From contig NZ_JALMDK010000009.1 of NCBI RefSeq assembly GCF_023094165.1, forward strand, positions 186,001 to 250,000: a stretch of 64,000 bases of DNA, in the 5' to 3' direction. Both the position numbers and the translations under genes were made by a program. Below, in pieces: positions 17,350-26,849 of this stretch (position 1 is the stretch's first letter; the number at the start of each line of letters is the position of its first letter). Source of the DNA: Crossiella sp. S99.2 (GTDB taxonomy: Bacteria; Actinomycetota; Actinomycetes; Mycobacteriales; Pseudonocardiaceae). The notes under the pieces are model-generated. The model saw only the letters and a list, made by a program, of their open reading frames with translations. It searched no databases and had not been told where the DNA came from.

Positions 17350-17775
17350 ATGGGCGCCAGAGCAGACAAGCGGATCGTCGAGTTACCGGCCGCGCGGACC
17401 CGGGTGGGTCGACTGGACTGGGCGTTCCCGTTCCGGATCGACAGCAGGGGCCGCACCGCCGACCGCGGCTACGACGAGCACGTGCGGGACATGATCGAGG
17501 AGCTGCTGTTCACCAGCCCCGGCGAACGCGTGATGCGGCCGGACTTCGGCTGCGGGCTGCTGGACCTGGTGTTCGCGCCGAACAGCCCCGAATTCGCCTC
17601 CGCGCTCCAGCTCTCCGTGCAGGCCGGGTTGCAGCGCTGGCTCGGCGACGTGATCGACATCTACTCGCTGGAGGTGCTCAGCGAGGAGAACCTGTTGCGC
17701 GTGCACCTGGTCTACCTGGTCCGGCCCACCGGCACCCAGCGCACCGACGTGTTCGAGCGGAGGGGGACCCAGTGA
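17350..17775 (+). CDS. GPW/gp25-like baseplate wedge protein
   Basis: 141-residue gp25 family protein, a baseplate wedge component that nucleates sheath assembly. The core signature DMIEELLFTSPGERVMRPDFGCGLLDLVFAPNS at about 47-80 contains the conserved lysozyme-like EEL…PGER…P.FG motif. It follows the tip gene after 1 nt and overlaps the gpJ-like gene by 4 nt (GTGA), indicating translational coupling. Confidence 0.95.
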   Translation: MGARADKRIVELPAARTRVGRLDWAFPFRIDSRGRTADRGYDEHVRDMIEELLFTSPGERVMRPDFGCGLLDLVFAPNSPEFASALQLSVQAGLQRWLGDVIDIYSLEVLSEENLLRVHLVYLVRPTGTQRTDVFERRGTQ

Positions 17776-20700
17776 CGGCGGAACAGCAGTGCCGGGTGGA
17801 CGGGCGGCGGCGCCGGATCAGGGCGCAGCGGTGGAACGGGATCGACGGGGTGGAGGTCGCCGACGACGGCCGCACGCTCACCGTCACCTTCCTCGGCAAG
17901 GCGCCCAAAGACCTGGCCCGCGACAACTTCCGCATCGACGGCGGGCGGCGGATCACCGGGCTGCGGGTGGTCGAGGTCCGCCTGGAAGGCCAGCCGGACC
18001 CGGAGCTGGACGACCGGGTGCACCTGAGCCTGGACCGGCCGGGCGACGCCTCCACCTACACGCTGCACCTGGTGCGCCCCAACGCCTACGGCCGCCCCGG
18101 GGCAGAGCCCTACCCCGGCTTCGACCCGCGCTACGCCAGCGCGCCCTTCGACTTCCGGCGCAGCTGTCCGTCCGATGTGGACTGTCGACCGGAACCCTGC
18201 CCGCCCGGGGTCGGAGGCCCGGCGCCGGAGATCAACTACCTGGCCCGGGACTACGACACGCTGCGCCGCCTGCTGCTGGACCGGATGACGCTGACCGTGC
18301 CGACCTGGCTGGAACGGCATGTGCCCGATCTCGGCGTCACCCTGGTCGAACTGCTCGCCTACGCCGGTGACCAGCTCGGTTACCGCCAGGACGCGGTCGC
18401 CACCGAGGCATACCTGGACACCGCCCGCCGCCGCACCTCCGTCCGCAGACACGCCCGGCTGGTCGACTACGCCATGCACGACGGCTGCAACGCCCGCGCC
18501 TGGGTGGCCCTGGACACCGCGCACACGCACACCCTGGAGGCCGGGGACTACCGGTTCGTCAGCATCGACCTCAGCCACCTGCCGCCCGGCGAACGCCCCG
18601 AGATCAGCACCGTGCTCTCCGACGAGGACCTGGAAACCCTGCCGCCCGGCGCGGTGGTGGAGGTCTTCGAGCCGGTCCGGCCCTGCCCGCTCACCGTGCG
18701 GCCCGAGCACAACCTGATCCGCTTCTGGACCTGGGGCGATGAAGAATGCTGCCTGCCCGCGGGCGCCACCGCCGCCACCCTGCGCGATGCCTGGCAGGGC
18801 GGGGAGACCGCGCGCACCCGGCAACGGGCCCTGCACCTCAAACCCGGTGACGTGATCATCATCGAGGAGGTCCGCGGCCCGGTCACCGGCGCGGCGGCCG
18901 ACGCCGATCCCACCCACCGCCAGGCCGTCCGGCTCACCTCGGTGACCCCTGGCTGCGACGACCTCTACGACCAGCCGGTGCTCGAAGTCACCTGGTCCGC
19001 CGAGGACGCGCTTACCTTCAGCGTCTGCCTGTCCGCGGTCGGCGGCCCGGACTGCTGCCTGCTCACCGACCTGAGTGTGGTGCGCGGCAACGTGCTGCTG
19101 GTCGACCACGGCCGCTCGCTCACCTTCTGCGGCGCCGGACCCGAGGAGGTTCTGGTGCCCCCGGGACCGGTCGACCCGCCGAGCTGCGAACCACCGGAGT
19201 TCGGCTGCCCGGACCGCGCCGCCGCCGACCCCTCGGTCGGCCACCTCCAGTCCCTGATCAGCCAGACCGCCGAACACGAACCCCTGGACCCCGACGACGT
19301 CCGCGGCCTCAACGCGGTCTTCGGCGCGGCTGCGGTGGCCAGGGGCGGGCTCGGCATCTCGCTCTCCCGCGGCAGCACCGAGCACGAAGTCGTGCGGCCG
19401 GAGGTCATCGCCGACCAGCACACCGCGCTGCGCACCCTGCTCGCCCAGGTCACCTACCCGCCGCTGCCGCGCCCGTTCCGGCCGATCCTGCGCAACACCC
19501 CGGTCACCCAGCGGGTGGTGTTCCCGTTGCCGCGCATCGTGGCCGCTGCCCAGGCCGAGCGGCTGCGCGAGATCCCCGGCCGGGTGCACGACTGGCTCAC
19601 CGGACTCTGGCGGGACGCCCGCGACGGCACCCCGCCGGATCGCCGCGCACTCGCCGCGCTGGCCGTGCTGTTCACCGAGAAACTCCTGGCCCGGCTCAAC
19701 ATCGGCGAACGCCCCGAACCCGCGCTGCGCGAACTCCTGGCCCGCCAGGAAGAACTGCTCAAGCCCAAGCTCGACCGGCTGCGCGTGCTGGCAGGCCGGG
19801 CCGCCGCCGGGGTGGTCCTGGCCGACGGGATCGCCTGGGAGATCAGGCAGAGCTGGGGCCGCGAGCACGCCGAGGGCCTGCACCCCGGCGCACAGGCCCT
19901 GGCCGGATCCGCCCGCTCCGCACTGCGCACCGACCCTCGCGCCGCCCTGCCGGCGGTGCTGGTCACCGAACAGGCCGAGGACGACGGCGATCCGCCCGGT
20001 CCACAGTGGACACCCCGGCGCGAGCTGCTGGCCAGCGGGCCGCGGGACCGGCACTTCGTCGGCGAGCTGACCGAGGACAACCCGGCCCGGCTGCAACTCC
20101 GCTTCGGCGACGGGAAACGCGGCCTCGCACCGAGGCCAGGCAGCACGGTGGAGATCGCCTACCGGGTCGGCACCGGGGTCGCGGGCAACGTCGGCGCGGA
20201 GGCCATCACCCACCTCGCACTCTGTTGCGGGGCCATGACGGACGGCGTGACGAGAGTCCGCAATCCGCTCGCCGCGGTCGGCGGCGTGGAGCCCGAGCCC
20301 ATCGACGAAGTCCGGCAACTGGCCCCGCTCGCGCCCCGGCGCAGCCTGGTCCGCGCGGTCACCGCCGCCGACTACGCCCGCCTGGCGAGCGAAGTGCCTG
20401 GCGTGCAACGGGCCGCGGCCCAACTCCGCTGGAACGGCAGCGGCAAGGAGGCGCACGTGGCCGTCGACCCGCTCGGCGCGGGTGTGCCCAGTCCGGCGCT
20501 GCTCGCCGCGGTCGCCGCCGCCCTGGAACCCGCCCGCCGCATCGGCCACCGCCTCTTCGTCAACCCGGCGGCACTCGTGCCATTGGACATCGAGCTGTTC
20601 GTCTGCGTGGACCACGGCTACCAGCGCGGGCACCTGCTCGCCGCCCTGCGCGCGGCCTTCGGCACCCGGCGACTGCCGGAGGGCGCACTCGGCTTCTTCC

Positions 20701-20942
20701 ACCCCGACGCGCTCAGCTTCGGCGAACCGATCCGGGTCTCCCGGCTCGTCGCCCGCGCCGCCGCGCTGCCCGGCGTGGTCACCGCCCAGGTCCGCCGCCT
20801 GCGCCGCCGCTTCGGCCAGGACAACGGCGAACTCGCCGCCGGGCTGCTGCCACTGGGGCCCTTGGAGATCGGCCAGCTCGACAACGACCCCGACCGGCCG
20901 GAGAACGGCCGCCTGACCTTCGTGCTCGGAGGTGCCCGGTGA
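17772..20942 (+). CDS. baseplate wedge protein, gpJ/gp6-like (Pvc11-like)
   Basis: 1056-residue large baseplate wedge protein. The N-terminal ~150 residues form an added beta-rich domain. PAPEINYLARDYDTLRRLLLD followed by VPTWLERHVPDLGVTLVELLAYAGDQLGYRQDAVATEAYL (about 155-215) is the baseplate J entry signature. The C-terminal third has LRFGDGKRGLAP, VAYRVGTG-like ARVG patterns and RSLVRAVTAADYARLASEVPGV. Cys-rich patches (CPSDVDCRPEPC, ECCLPAG, GPDCCLLTD) are unusual for a cytoplasmic actinobacterial protein and could bind metal. GTG start overlaps gp25 by 4 nt; the 3' end overlaps the second wedge gene by 4 nt. Confidence 0.9.
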   Translation: MTAEQQCRVDGRRRRIRAQRWNGIDGVEVADDGRTLTVTFLGKAPKDLARDNFRIDGGRRITGLRVVEVRLEGQPDPELDDRVHLSLDRPGDASTYTLHLVRPNAYGRPGAEPYPGFDPRYASAPFDFRRSCPSDVDCRPEPCPPGVGGPAPEINYLARDYDTLRRLLLDRMTLTVPTWLERHVPDLGVTLVELLAYAGDQLGYRQDAVATEAYLDTARRRTSVRRHARLVDYAMHDGCNARAWVALDTAHTHTLEAGDYRFVSIDLSHLPPGERPEISTVLSDEDLETLPPGAVVEVFEPVRPCPLTVRPEHNLIRFWTWGDEECCLPAGATAATLRDAWQGGETARTRQRALHLKPGDVIIIEEVRGPVTGAAADADPTHRQAVRLTSVTPGCDDLYDQPVLEVTWSAEDALTFSVCLSAVGGPDCCLLTDLSVVRGNVLLVDHGRSLTFCGAGPEEVLVPPGPVDPPSCEPPEFGCPDRAAADPSVGHLQSLISQTAEHEPLDPDDVRGLNAVFGAAAVARGGLGISLSRGSTEHEVVRPEVIADQHTALRTLLAQVTYPPLPRPFRPILRNTPVTQRVVFPLPRIVAAAQAERLREIPGRVHDWLTGLWRDARDGTPPDRRALAALAVLFTEKLLARLNIGERPEPALRELLARQEELLKPKLDRLRVLAGRAAAGVVLADGIAWEIRQSWGREHAEGLHPGAQALAGSARSALRTDPRAALPAVLVTEQAEDDGDPPGPQWTPRRELLASGPRDRHFVGELTEDNPARLQLRFGDGKRGLAPRPGSTVEIAYRVGTGVAGNVGAEAITHLALCCGAMTDGVTRVRNPLAAVGGVEPEPIDEVRQLAPLAPRRSLVRAVTAADYARLASEVPGVQRAAAQLRWNGSGKEAHVAVDPLGAGVPSPALLAAVAAALEPARRIGHRLFVNPAALVPLDIELFVCVDHGYQRGHLLAALRAAFGTRRLPEGALGFFHPDALSFGEPIRVSRLVARAAALPGVVTAQVRRLRRRFGQDNGELAAGLLPLGPLEIGQLDNDPDRPENGRLTFVLGGAR

Positions 20943-23900
20943 CGAACGACTGCTGTTCCGACTGCTGTGCCGGGACCGCGGTGCTGACCCCCGTCGAGGT
21001 GGTCAACCCGCCGTCCCGCAACGAGATCACCCACCGGGTCGGCACGCACGCGGAGTTCCTGGCCAGCATGCGCGCCCGATTGTCCAGCCCCGCCTACCCG
21101 GCGCTGGCCGCGCTCACCGTGCGCGGCACCGAGGATCCGGCCATCGGCCTGCTGGACGCCGGCGCGGTGCTCGGCGACCTGCTCACCTTCTACACCGAGC
21201 GGATCGCCAACGAGGGCTACCTGCGCACCGCGACCGAGCAGCGCTCACTCACCCTGCTCGGCCGCCTGGTCGGCCACACCCCGCGGCCCGGAGTGGCCGC
21301 GGGCGCGTTCCTGGCCTACACCCTGGACGCCGATCCACGGCAGGGCCGGGACTTCCAGGTCCGCATCCCGCGTGGCGCGCGCACCCAGAGCGTGCCGGGG
21401 CCGGGGGAGGAGCCGCAGTCCTTCGAGACCATCGAGGACCTGCTCGCCCGCTGGTCCTGGAACGACCTGCGGGTCCGGCAGACCCGGCCCTACCAGTTCA
21501 CCATGGACGATCTGGGCAAGCGCACGGCCGTGCACGTCGCCGGGGTCTCCGCCAACCTCAAACCCGGCGACCAGCTGCTGTTCGTCTTCGGCGCCGAACC
21601 CGGCCGCCAGCAGCACACCGTGGTGCCCGGCGTCACCCTGGACCGGGACCGCGATGTCACCACCATCGGCCTACCCCAGCCCGCGCTGCCCACCCTGGCC
21701 GAGCTGAACAAGGACCTACTAGCTGAGCTGAAGAAGCTCGTCGACCCCGACCCGGCCGACCCGGAACAACCACCGGAAGTGGTGCGGCGCAGCGCGATCC
21801 TGCGCCGCCTGGTCGAGGGCCCGGTGACCGAGCTGTGGCGGATCAGGCACACCCTCACCACCCCGACCCGCTTCGCCAAGGAGGTGTCCGCGCTGCGCGA
21901 ACGCGTGGCCGAGACCACCGCCCTGGCCGAGCACTACGTGCACATCGCCACCTGGCTGAAGTCCTTCGACCAGACCTTGGGCGCCCTGGAGACGACCGCG
22001 CGCAAGCTGGAACCCAAGCAAGATTGGGAACCCGCACCGGAACGCCTCTACCACGCCCTCGCCCTGGATGCCGAGGTCCCCGGCCGCAGCGAGGCCGTGC
22101 TCGGCCTGGGCGCCCTGCTCGGCGCACTGCGCACCAGCACCACCCGACCACCCGCCGGATCCCGGTACCTGGCAAGGGAACTGGCCCGGATCTACGCGCC
22201 CGGCTCGGACCTCGGCGCCCAACTGCTGTCCGCTTTGGACGATCGACTCCGGGACAGCCTCTACCCGGCCTGGCGGCAGACCGACCTCAGCACACCGCTC
22301 GCCCTGCAGGAACTGCACGCGATGCGGGTGGTCGCCACCCCCTTCGGCGCCACCGCCCCACCCGAACTGCGGGTCTCCGGCGGCGTGGCCACCCCGCAGG
22401 AATGGTCACTGCGCTCCCTGCAAACCCTGCGGCTGCGGGTGGACTACGACGCCGAGGTGCACACCACCAGGGTGGTGCTGCACTTCATCGCGGGCAACGG
22501 GGCCTGGGAACACATCCTCACCGACCTCACCGAGGAGGTCACCGTCGACCTCGGCCCCGGCCAGTTCACCTTCACCCCGGCCACCGGCAAAATCTCCTTC
22601 GCCTTCAGCAAAGAACTGCCCGAACGCAAGGTCGAGGTGTTCGAGCAGAACGCGGAAAAGAAGATCAAGGTCCGGCTCACCGGCGAGGCGCTGCCGGTGC
22701 TGGAGCACACCCTGGCCGTCGGCGACGAACCCTGGTGGCAGGAACACGGCGAGGGTTTCCTGGCCCGGTTCCAGCGCATCGCCGCCACCGCCGGACCGCC
22801 AAAAACCGTGGAGCACGTGGACTTCACCATCCAGACCTACGCGCTCACCCCGAGCCGGATCCTGGCCCTGGACGGCGTGTACGAGGGCATCGGACCGGGC
22901 AGCTGGGTGGTGATCACCAGGCCGCGCAAGGGCCGGGAGATCGGCGGCGACGAGAAGCTGTCCACCGTCACCGCCAGGGTCACCACCGCCCGCACCATCG
23001 CCAAGCAGGCCTTCGGGATCAGCGCCAAGGTCACCGAACTGACCCTGGACCGGCCCTGGCTGGACAAGCAGGACACCCTGCTCTCGCACCTGCGCGACGC
23101 CACCGTGTACGCCCGCGGCGACCGCCTGGAACTGGCCGAGGAGCCGGTGCCGGAACCGGTGGCTGGCAACGTGATCGAGCTGGCCGAACTGTACGACGGC
23201 CTCACCCCGGGCCGCTGGGTGATCGTCACCGGCGAACGCGCCGACCTGCCCGGCGGCACCACCGGCGTGCGCGGCACCGAACTCGCCATGATCGCCGGGG
23301 TGACCCAGAAGGTCGACCCCGAGCGGCCGGGCGAGAAGGTGCACACCGAGATCACCCTGGCCGCCCCGCTCGCCCACCGCTACCTGCGCATCAGCGTGCG
23401 GGTGCACGGCAACGTGGTGCGTGCCACCCACGGCGCCAGCCGCGACGAGCCGATCGGCAGCGGCGACGCGAGCAAACCCGGCCAGTCCTTCCTGCTCCGA
23501 CAGGGCCCGCTCACCTGGCTGGCCGCGGACAATCCCGTTGGCGCGCACAGCACCCTGGAGATCCGGGTGGACGGGGTGCGCTGGCAGGAGGTGGACAGCC
23601 TGGCCGGCCGCGGCCCCACTGAACGCGTGTACGTGACCGCGCTGACCGACACCGGCGCACTCAAGATCACCTTCGGTGACGGCAGGCACGGCGCCCGGCT
23701 GCCCACCGGCGTGGAGAACGTGCGCGCCAGTTACCGGGTCGGCCTCGGCAAATCCGGCAATGTGACGGCAGGCCAGCTCACCCAGCTCACCACCCGCCCA
23801 CTCGGTGTCTCCGCGGTCACCAACCCGCTGCCCGCCGACGGCGGCGCCAACCGCGACGACGCCGGCCAGCTCCGCCGCAACATCCCACTGCGGGTCACCG

Positions 23901-24673
23901 CGCTGGACCGCCTGGTCTCGGTGCCCGACTACGCCGATTTCGCCCGCGCCCGAGCGGGAATCGGCCGCGCGGAGGCCCGGCAGCTGCACAACGGCTCCCG
24001 CCAGGTCGTGCACGTCACCGTGGCCGGCACCGACGACATCCCACTGCACCCCGACTCCGACCTCATCACCACCCTGCGCGCCGCCTTCACCGCGCACGGC
24101 GACGCCGGGCTGCCGGCCGAGGTCGCGGTCCGAGAACCGGTGCTGCTGGTCATCGCGGCCAACATCCGGGTGCACCCCGACCACTCCTGGGACCTGGTGG
24201 AACCGGCGGTGCGGGCCGCACTGCTGGGCCGGCTGGGCTTCGCCGGGCGGGAACTCGGCCAGCCCGCCTACCTGTCCGAGGTGCTGGCCACCGCACAGGC
24301 CATGCCCGGCGTGGACCACGTGGACGTGGACTCCTTCGCCGGGGTGCCCGGCAGCATCACACCCCTTGGCCTGCAACAGCTCGCCACCGACCTGGCCAGG
24401 CCCAACCCGGTCGTGCCAGCCCGGCTCGCCCAGTACACAGTGGACAGATACACCGTCGCCCCGGCGAGCGGCCCGACCGAAACCCTCACCGCGGTCGCGG
24501 CCAAACACGGCATCAGCGTCGCCGAACTGGTGCGGCTCAACCCCGACATCACCGACGCCAGGCCCCTGGATCGGGGCCGGGTGGTCGTGGTCTTCCGCGG
24601 GGTGCGGCCCGCCCAGTTCGTGCTGCTGTCACCGACCCTGCCGGACACGTTGATCCTGAAGGAGGTGCGGTGA
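20939..24673 (+). CDS. second baseplate wedge protein, gpJ-like with C-terminal LysM
   Basis: 1244-residue second J-type wedge protein (Pvc12-like position). N-terminus CCSDCCAG is Cys-rich. RVGTHAEFLASMRARL, then DPAIGLLDAGAVLGDLLTFYTERIANEGYL, is the J-family opening (about 30-95). Later FGDGRHGARLPTG, YRVGLGKSGNV and DRLVSVPDYADFARARAGIG repeat the J-type C-terminal module. The last ~85 residues contain a LysM-like segment (ETLTAVAAKHGISVAELVRLNPDI). The GTG at 20939 is chosen for GGAGG (20929-20933) 5 nt upstream and the 4-nt overlap with the previous stop; the open frame upstream to 20006 is a shadow of the first wedge gene. Confidence 0.88.
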   Translation: MTNDCCSDCCAGTAVLTPVEVVNPPSRNEITHRVGTHAEFLASMRARLSSPAYPALAALTVRGTEDPAIGLLDAGAVLGDLLTFYTERIANEGYLRTATEQRSLTLLGRLVGHTPRPGVAAGAFLAYTLDADPRQGRDFQVRIPRGARTQSVPGPGEEPQSFETIEDLLARWSWNDLRVRQTRPYQFTMDDLGKRTAVHVAGVSANLKPGDQLLFVFGAEPGRQQHTVVPGVTLDRDRDVTTIGLPQPALPTLAELNKDLLAELKKLVDPDPADPEQPPEVVRRSAILRRLVEGPVTELWRIRHTLTTPTRFAKEVSALRERVAETTALAEHYVHIATWLKSFDQTLGALETTARKLEPKQDWEPAPERLYHALALDAEVPGRSEAVLGLGALLGALRTSTTRPPAGSRYLARELARIYAPGSDLGAQLLSALDDRLRDSLYPAWRQTDLSTPLALQELHAMRVVATPFGATAPPELRVSGGVATPQEWSLRSLQTLRLRVDYDAEVHTTRVVLHFIAGNGAWEHILTDLTEEVTVDLGPGQFTFTPATGKISFAFSKELPERKVEVFEQNAEKKIKVRLTGEALPVLEHTLAVGDEPWWQEHGEGFLARFQRIAATAGPPKTVEHVDFTIQTYALTPSRILALDGVYEGIGPGSWVVITRPRKGREIGGDEKLSTVTARVTTARTIAKQAFGISAKVTELTLDRPWLDKQDTLLSHLRDATVYARGDRLELAEEPVPEPVAGNVIELAELYDGLTPGRWVIVTGERADLPGGTTGVRGTELAMIAGVTQKVDPERPGEKVHTEITLAAPLAHRYLRISVRVHGNVVRATHGASRDEPIGSGDASKPGQSFLLRQGPLTWLAADNPVGAHSTLEIRVDGVRWQEVDSLAGRGPTERVYVTALTDTGALKITFGDGRHGARLPTGVENVRASYRVGLGKSGNVTAGQLTQLTTRPLGVSAVTNPLPADGGANRDDAGQLRRNIPLRVTALDRLVSVPDYADFARARAGIGRAEARQLHNGSRQVVHVTVAGTDDIPLHPDSDLITTLRAAFTAHGDAGLPAEVAVREPVLLVIAANIRVHPDHSWDLVEPAVRAALLGRLGFAGRELGQPAYLSEVLATAQAMPGVDHVDVDSFAGVPGSITPLGLQQLATDLARPNPVVPARLAQYTVDRYTVAPASGPTETLTAVAAKHGISVAELVRLNPDITDARPLDRGRVVVVFRGVRPAQFVLLSPTLPDTLILKEVR

Positions 24674-26835
24674 TGCCCGCACCCGATCCCGACCGCCTCT
24701 ACGACCTGCTGCCGCAGTTCCACCGGTTGCGCGACGCCGAGACCGGCGGCCCGCTGCGCGCGCTGCTGGCGGTGCTCGCCGAACAGGTCGAATTGGTCGA
24801 CGCCGACGTCCAGGCACTCTACGAGGACTGGTTCATCGAAACCGCCGCAGACTGGGCGGTGCCCTACCTCGGCGATCTCGTCGGCTACCGGATGCTGCGC
24901 GGCTACGAAGAAGCTCTGCAATCCCGGCCCGTCGCTTCGCTCGCCACGCCCAGCCGCGGAGACCAAGCGGCGCAACGATTAGCCGCCAGACTCGCCCCCC
25001 GCGCCGACGTCGCCGACACCGTGGCCAACCGCCGCCGCAAAGGCACATTGCCGCTGCTGGAGGAACTCGCCCGCACCGTCGCCGACTGGCCCGCCCGCGC
25101 GGTCGAGATCCAGCCGCTGCTGGCAGCACACCAGCCGATCCGGCTCTATCCCAACCGCCCGGCGGCGGCCAGCGCGCGCACCGCGTACGGCGGCGGTTAC
25201 GTCGACCTGCGCCGCGGCGCCGACCTCGACCTGCTCGGCTCGCCCTTCGACACCACCGCCCGCGGCTCCGCCGGCGCGTACGGACCACCCGCGGTCGGCG
25301 TGTTCCTGTGGCGGCTCAAGCCCTACTCGATCACCCGCGCCCCGGCCTACTGCATCGACCGCGCGCGCAACCTGTTCACCTTCTCCATTCTCGGCAACAA
25401 CCAGCCCCTGCTCGCCAACCCCGAACCCGAACCAGGGCCCGCGCACCTGGCCGGAGCGGCCAACGTGCCCGCCTTCATCCGCCGTCGCGCCCTCGCCGAC
25501 GCCCTGCCCGACTACTACGGACCGGGCAAGAGCCTCCAGATCTGGCGGGACGGCGAGGAGGAACCCTTGCCACTGGCCGATCTGGTGGTGGCCGACCTGA
25601 CCCGGTGGGCCTACCGCCCGCGCGGCAGGCAGGTCGCGGTGGACCCGGTGCTCGGCCGGATCGCGTTCAGCCCGCGCACCGCACCACGCAACGGCGTCTG
25701 GGTCAGCTACCACCACGCCTTCAGCGACGACACCGGCGGCGGCGAATACCCGCGCCCGCATCAGTCCACAGTGGACAAATACCTGGTCGGGCCCGGTGCG
25801 CACGGCGGGATCATGGCCGCCTTCCGGCAGTGGCGGGCCGACCAGCAGCAGGGCCAGGCCGGGCCCGAGGCGATCATCGAGATCACCGACAGCGGCGCCT
25901 ACCAGGAACAGATCGAACTCGCCCTGGAACGCGGCGAACGCCTCGAAGTCCGCGCCGCCGAAGGCACCCGGCCGGTGATCCGGCTGCTCGACTGGTACAG
26001 CAACCGCCCGGACGCACTACTCGTCCGCGGCCCCGCCGCCGACAGCGAACCCGAGGACGACTGCTGCCCGCCCCGGGCCAGGCTGGTGCTCGACGGCCTG
26101 CTCATCGCCGGACGCGGCGTGCACGTCACCGGACCGCTCGGCGCGGTGGTGCTGCGGCACTGCACGCTCGTGCCCGGCTGGTCCCTGGAACCGCACTGCG
26201 AGCCCTCGCACCCCGAGGAACCCAGCCTGGTGCTGGAGGACACCACCGCCTGCGTGCAGATCGAACGCAGCATCCTGGGCACCATCCTGGTCATCGCCAA
26301 CGAGGTCGACACCGACCCGCTGCCCATCCACCTCACCGACAGCGTCCTGGACGCCACCGCCACCGACCGCGAAGCCCTGTCCGCGCCGGAGTGCCGGCAC
26401 GCGCACGCGATCCTGTCCGTGCGGCGCAGCACGATCATCGGCGAGGTGCACACGCACGCCATCCGGCTCGGCGAGAACTCGATCTTCCACGGCCGGGTGC
26501 ACGTGGCCCGGCGCGGCCTCGGCTGTCTCCGGTTCTGTTACAGCACACCGGGTTCACGCACCCCTCGGCGATACCGCTGCCAGCCCGACGGGGTGCGCGG
26601 CGAGGTCGAGCAGTTGCGCGTGCGGCCCCGGTTCACCAGCACCCGGTACGGCACCCCTGGCTACGCCCAGCTCGCCGCCGACTGCGCCGTGGAGATCAGC
26701 CGCGGCGCCGAGGACGGCAGTGAAATGGGCGCCTTCCACGACCTGTTCCAGCCGCAGCGCCTGGACAACCTGCGCGCCCGGCTCACCGAATTCCTGCCGG
26801 CAGGCATGACCGCCGCGACCATCTTCGTCTCGTAG
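24673..26835 (+). CDS. eCIS tail protein, gpI-like N-terminus with beta-helix region
   Basis: 720-residue protein. The start DPDRLYDLLPQFHRLRDAE and LLAVLAEQVELVDADVQALYEDWFIETAADWAVPYLGDLVGYR (residues about 3-75) match the phage tail protein I family that bridges wedge and fibres. Residues about 400-640 show repeating beta turns (LVLDGLLIAGRGVHVTGPLGAVVLRHCTL, SILGTILVIAN, STIIGEVHTHAIRLGENSIFHGRV) like a right-handed beta-helix. The ATG at 24673 overlaps the previous stop (TGATG), with GGAGG at 24661-24665; a GTG at 24670 is the alternative. The C-terminal part may contact tail fibres or act as one. Confidence 0.85.
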   Translation: MPAPDPDRLYDLLPQFHRLRDAETGGPLRALLAVLAEQVELVDADVQALYEDWFIETAADWAVPYLGDLVGYRMLRGYEEALQSRPVASLATPSRGDQAAQRLAARLAPRADVADTVANRRRKGTLPLLEELARTVADWPARAVEIQPLLAAHQPIRLYPNRPAAASARTAYGGGYVDLRRGADLDLLGSPFDTTARGSAGAYGPPAVGVFLWRLKPYSITRAPAYCIDRARNLFTFSILGNNQPLLANPEPEPGPAHLAGAANVPAFIRRRALADALPDYYGPGKSLQIWRDGEEEPLPLADLVVADLTRWAYRPRGRQVAVDPVLGRIAFSPRTAPRNGVWVSYHHAFSDDTGGGEYPRPHQSTVDKYLVGPGAHGGIMAAFRQWRADQQQGQAGPEAIIEITDSGAYQEQIELALERGERLEVRAAEGTRPVIRLLDWYSNRPDALLVRGPAADSEPEDDCCPPRARLVLDGLLIAGRGVHVTGPLGAVVLRHCTLVPGWSLEPHCEPSHPEEPSLVLEDTTACVQIERSILGTILVIANEVDTDPLPIHLTDSVLDATATDREALSAPECRHAHAILSVRRSTIIGEVHTHAIRLGENSIFHGRVHVARRGLGCLRFCYSTPGSRTPRRYRCQPDGVRGEVEQLRVRPRFTSTRYGTPGYAQLAADCAVEISRGAEDGSEMGAFHDLFQPQRLDNLRARLTEFLPAGMTAATIFVS

Positions 26836-26849
26836 AGGGGGACCAGAAC

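Noticed and set aside
20006-20938. upstream extension of the second wedge protein
   Set aside because: It overlaps the confirmed first wedge gene in another frame; the GTG at 20939 has a good ribosome binding site.
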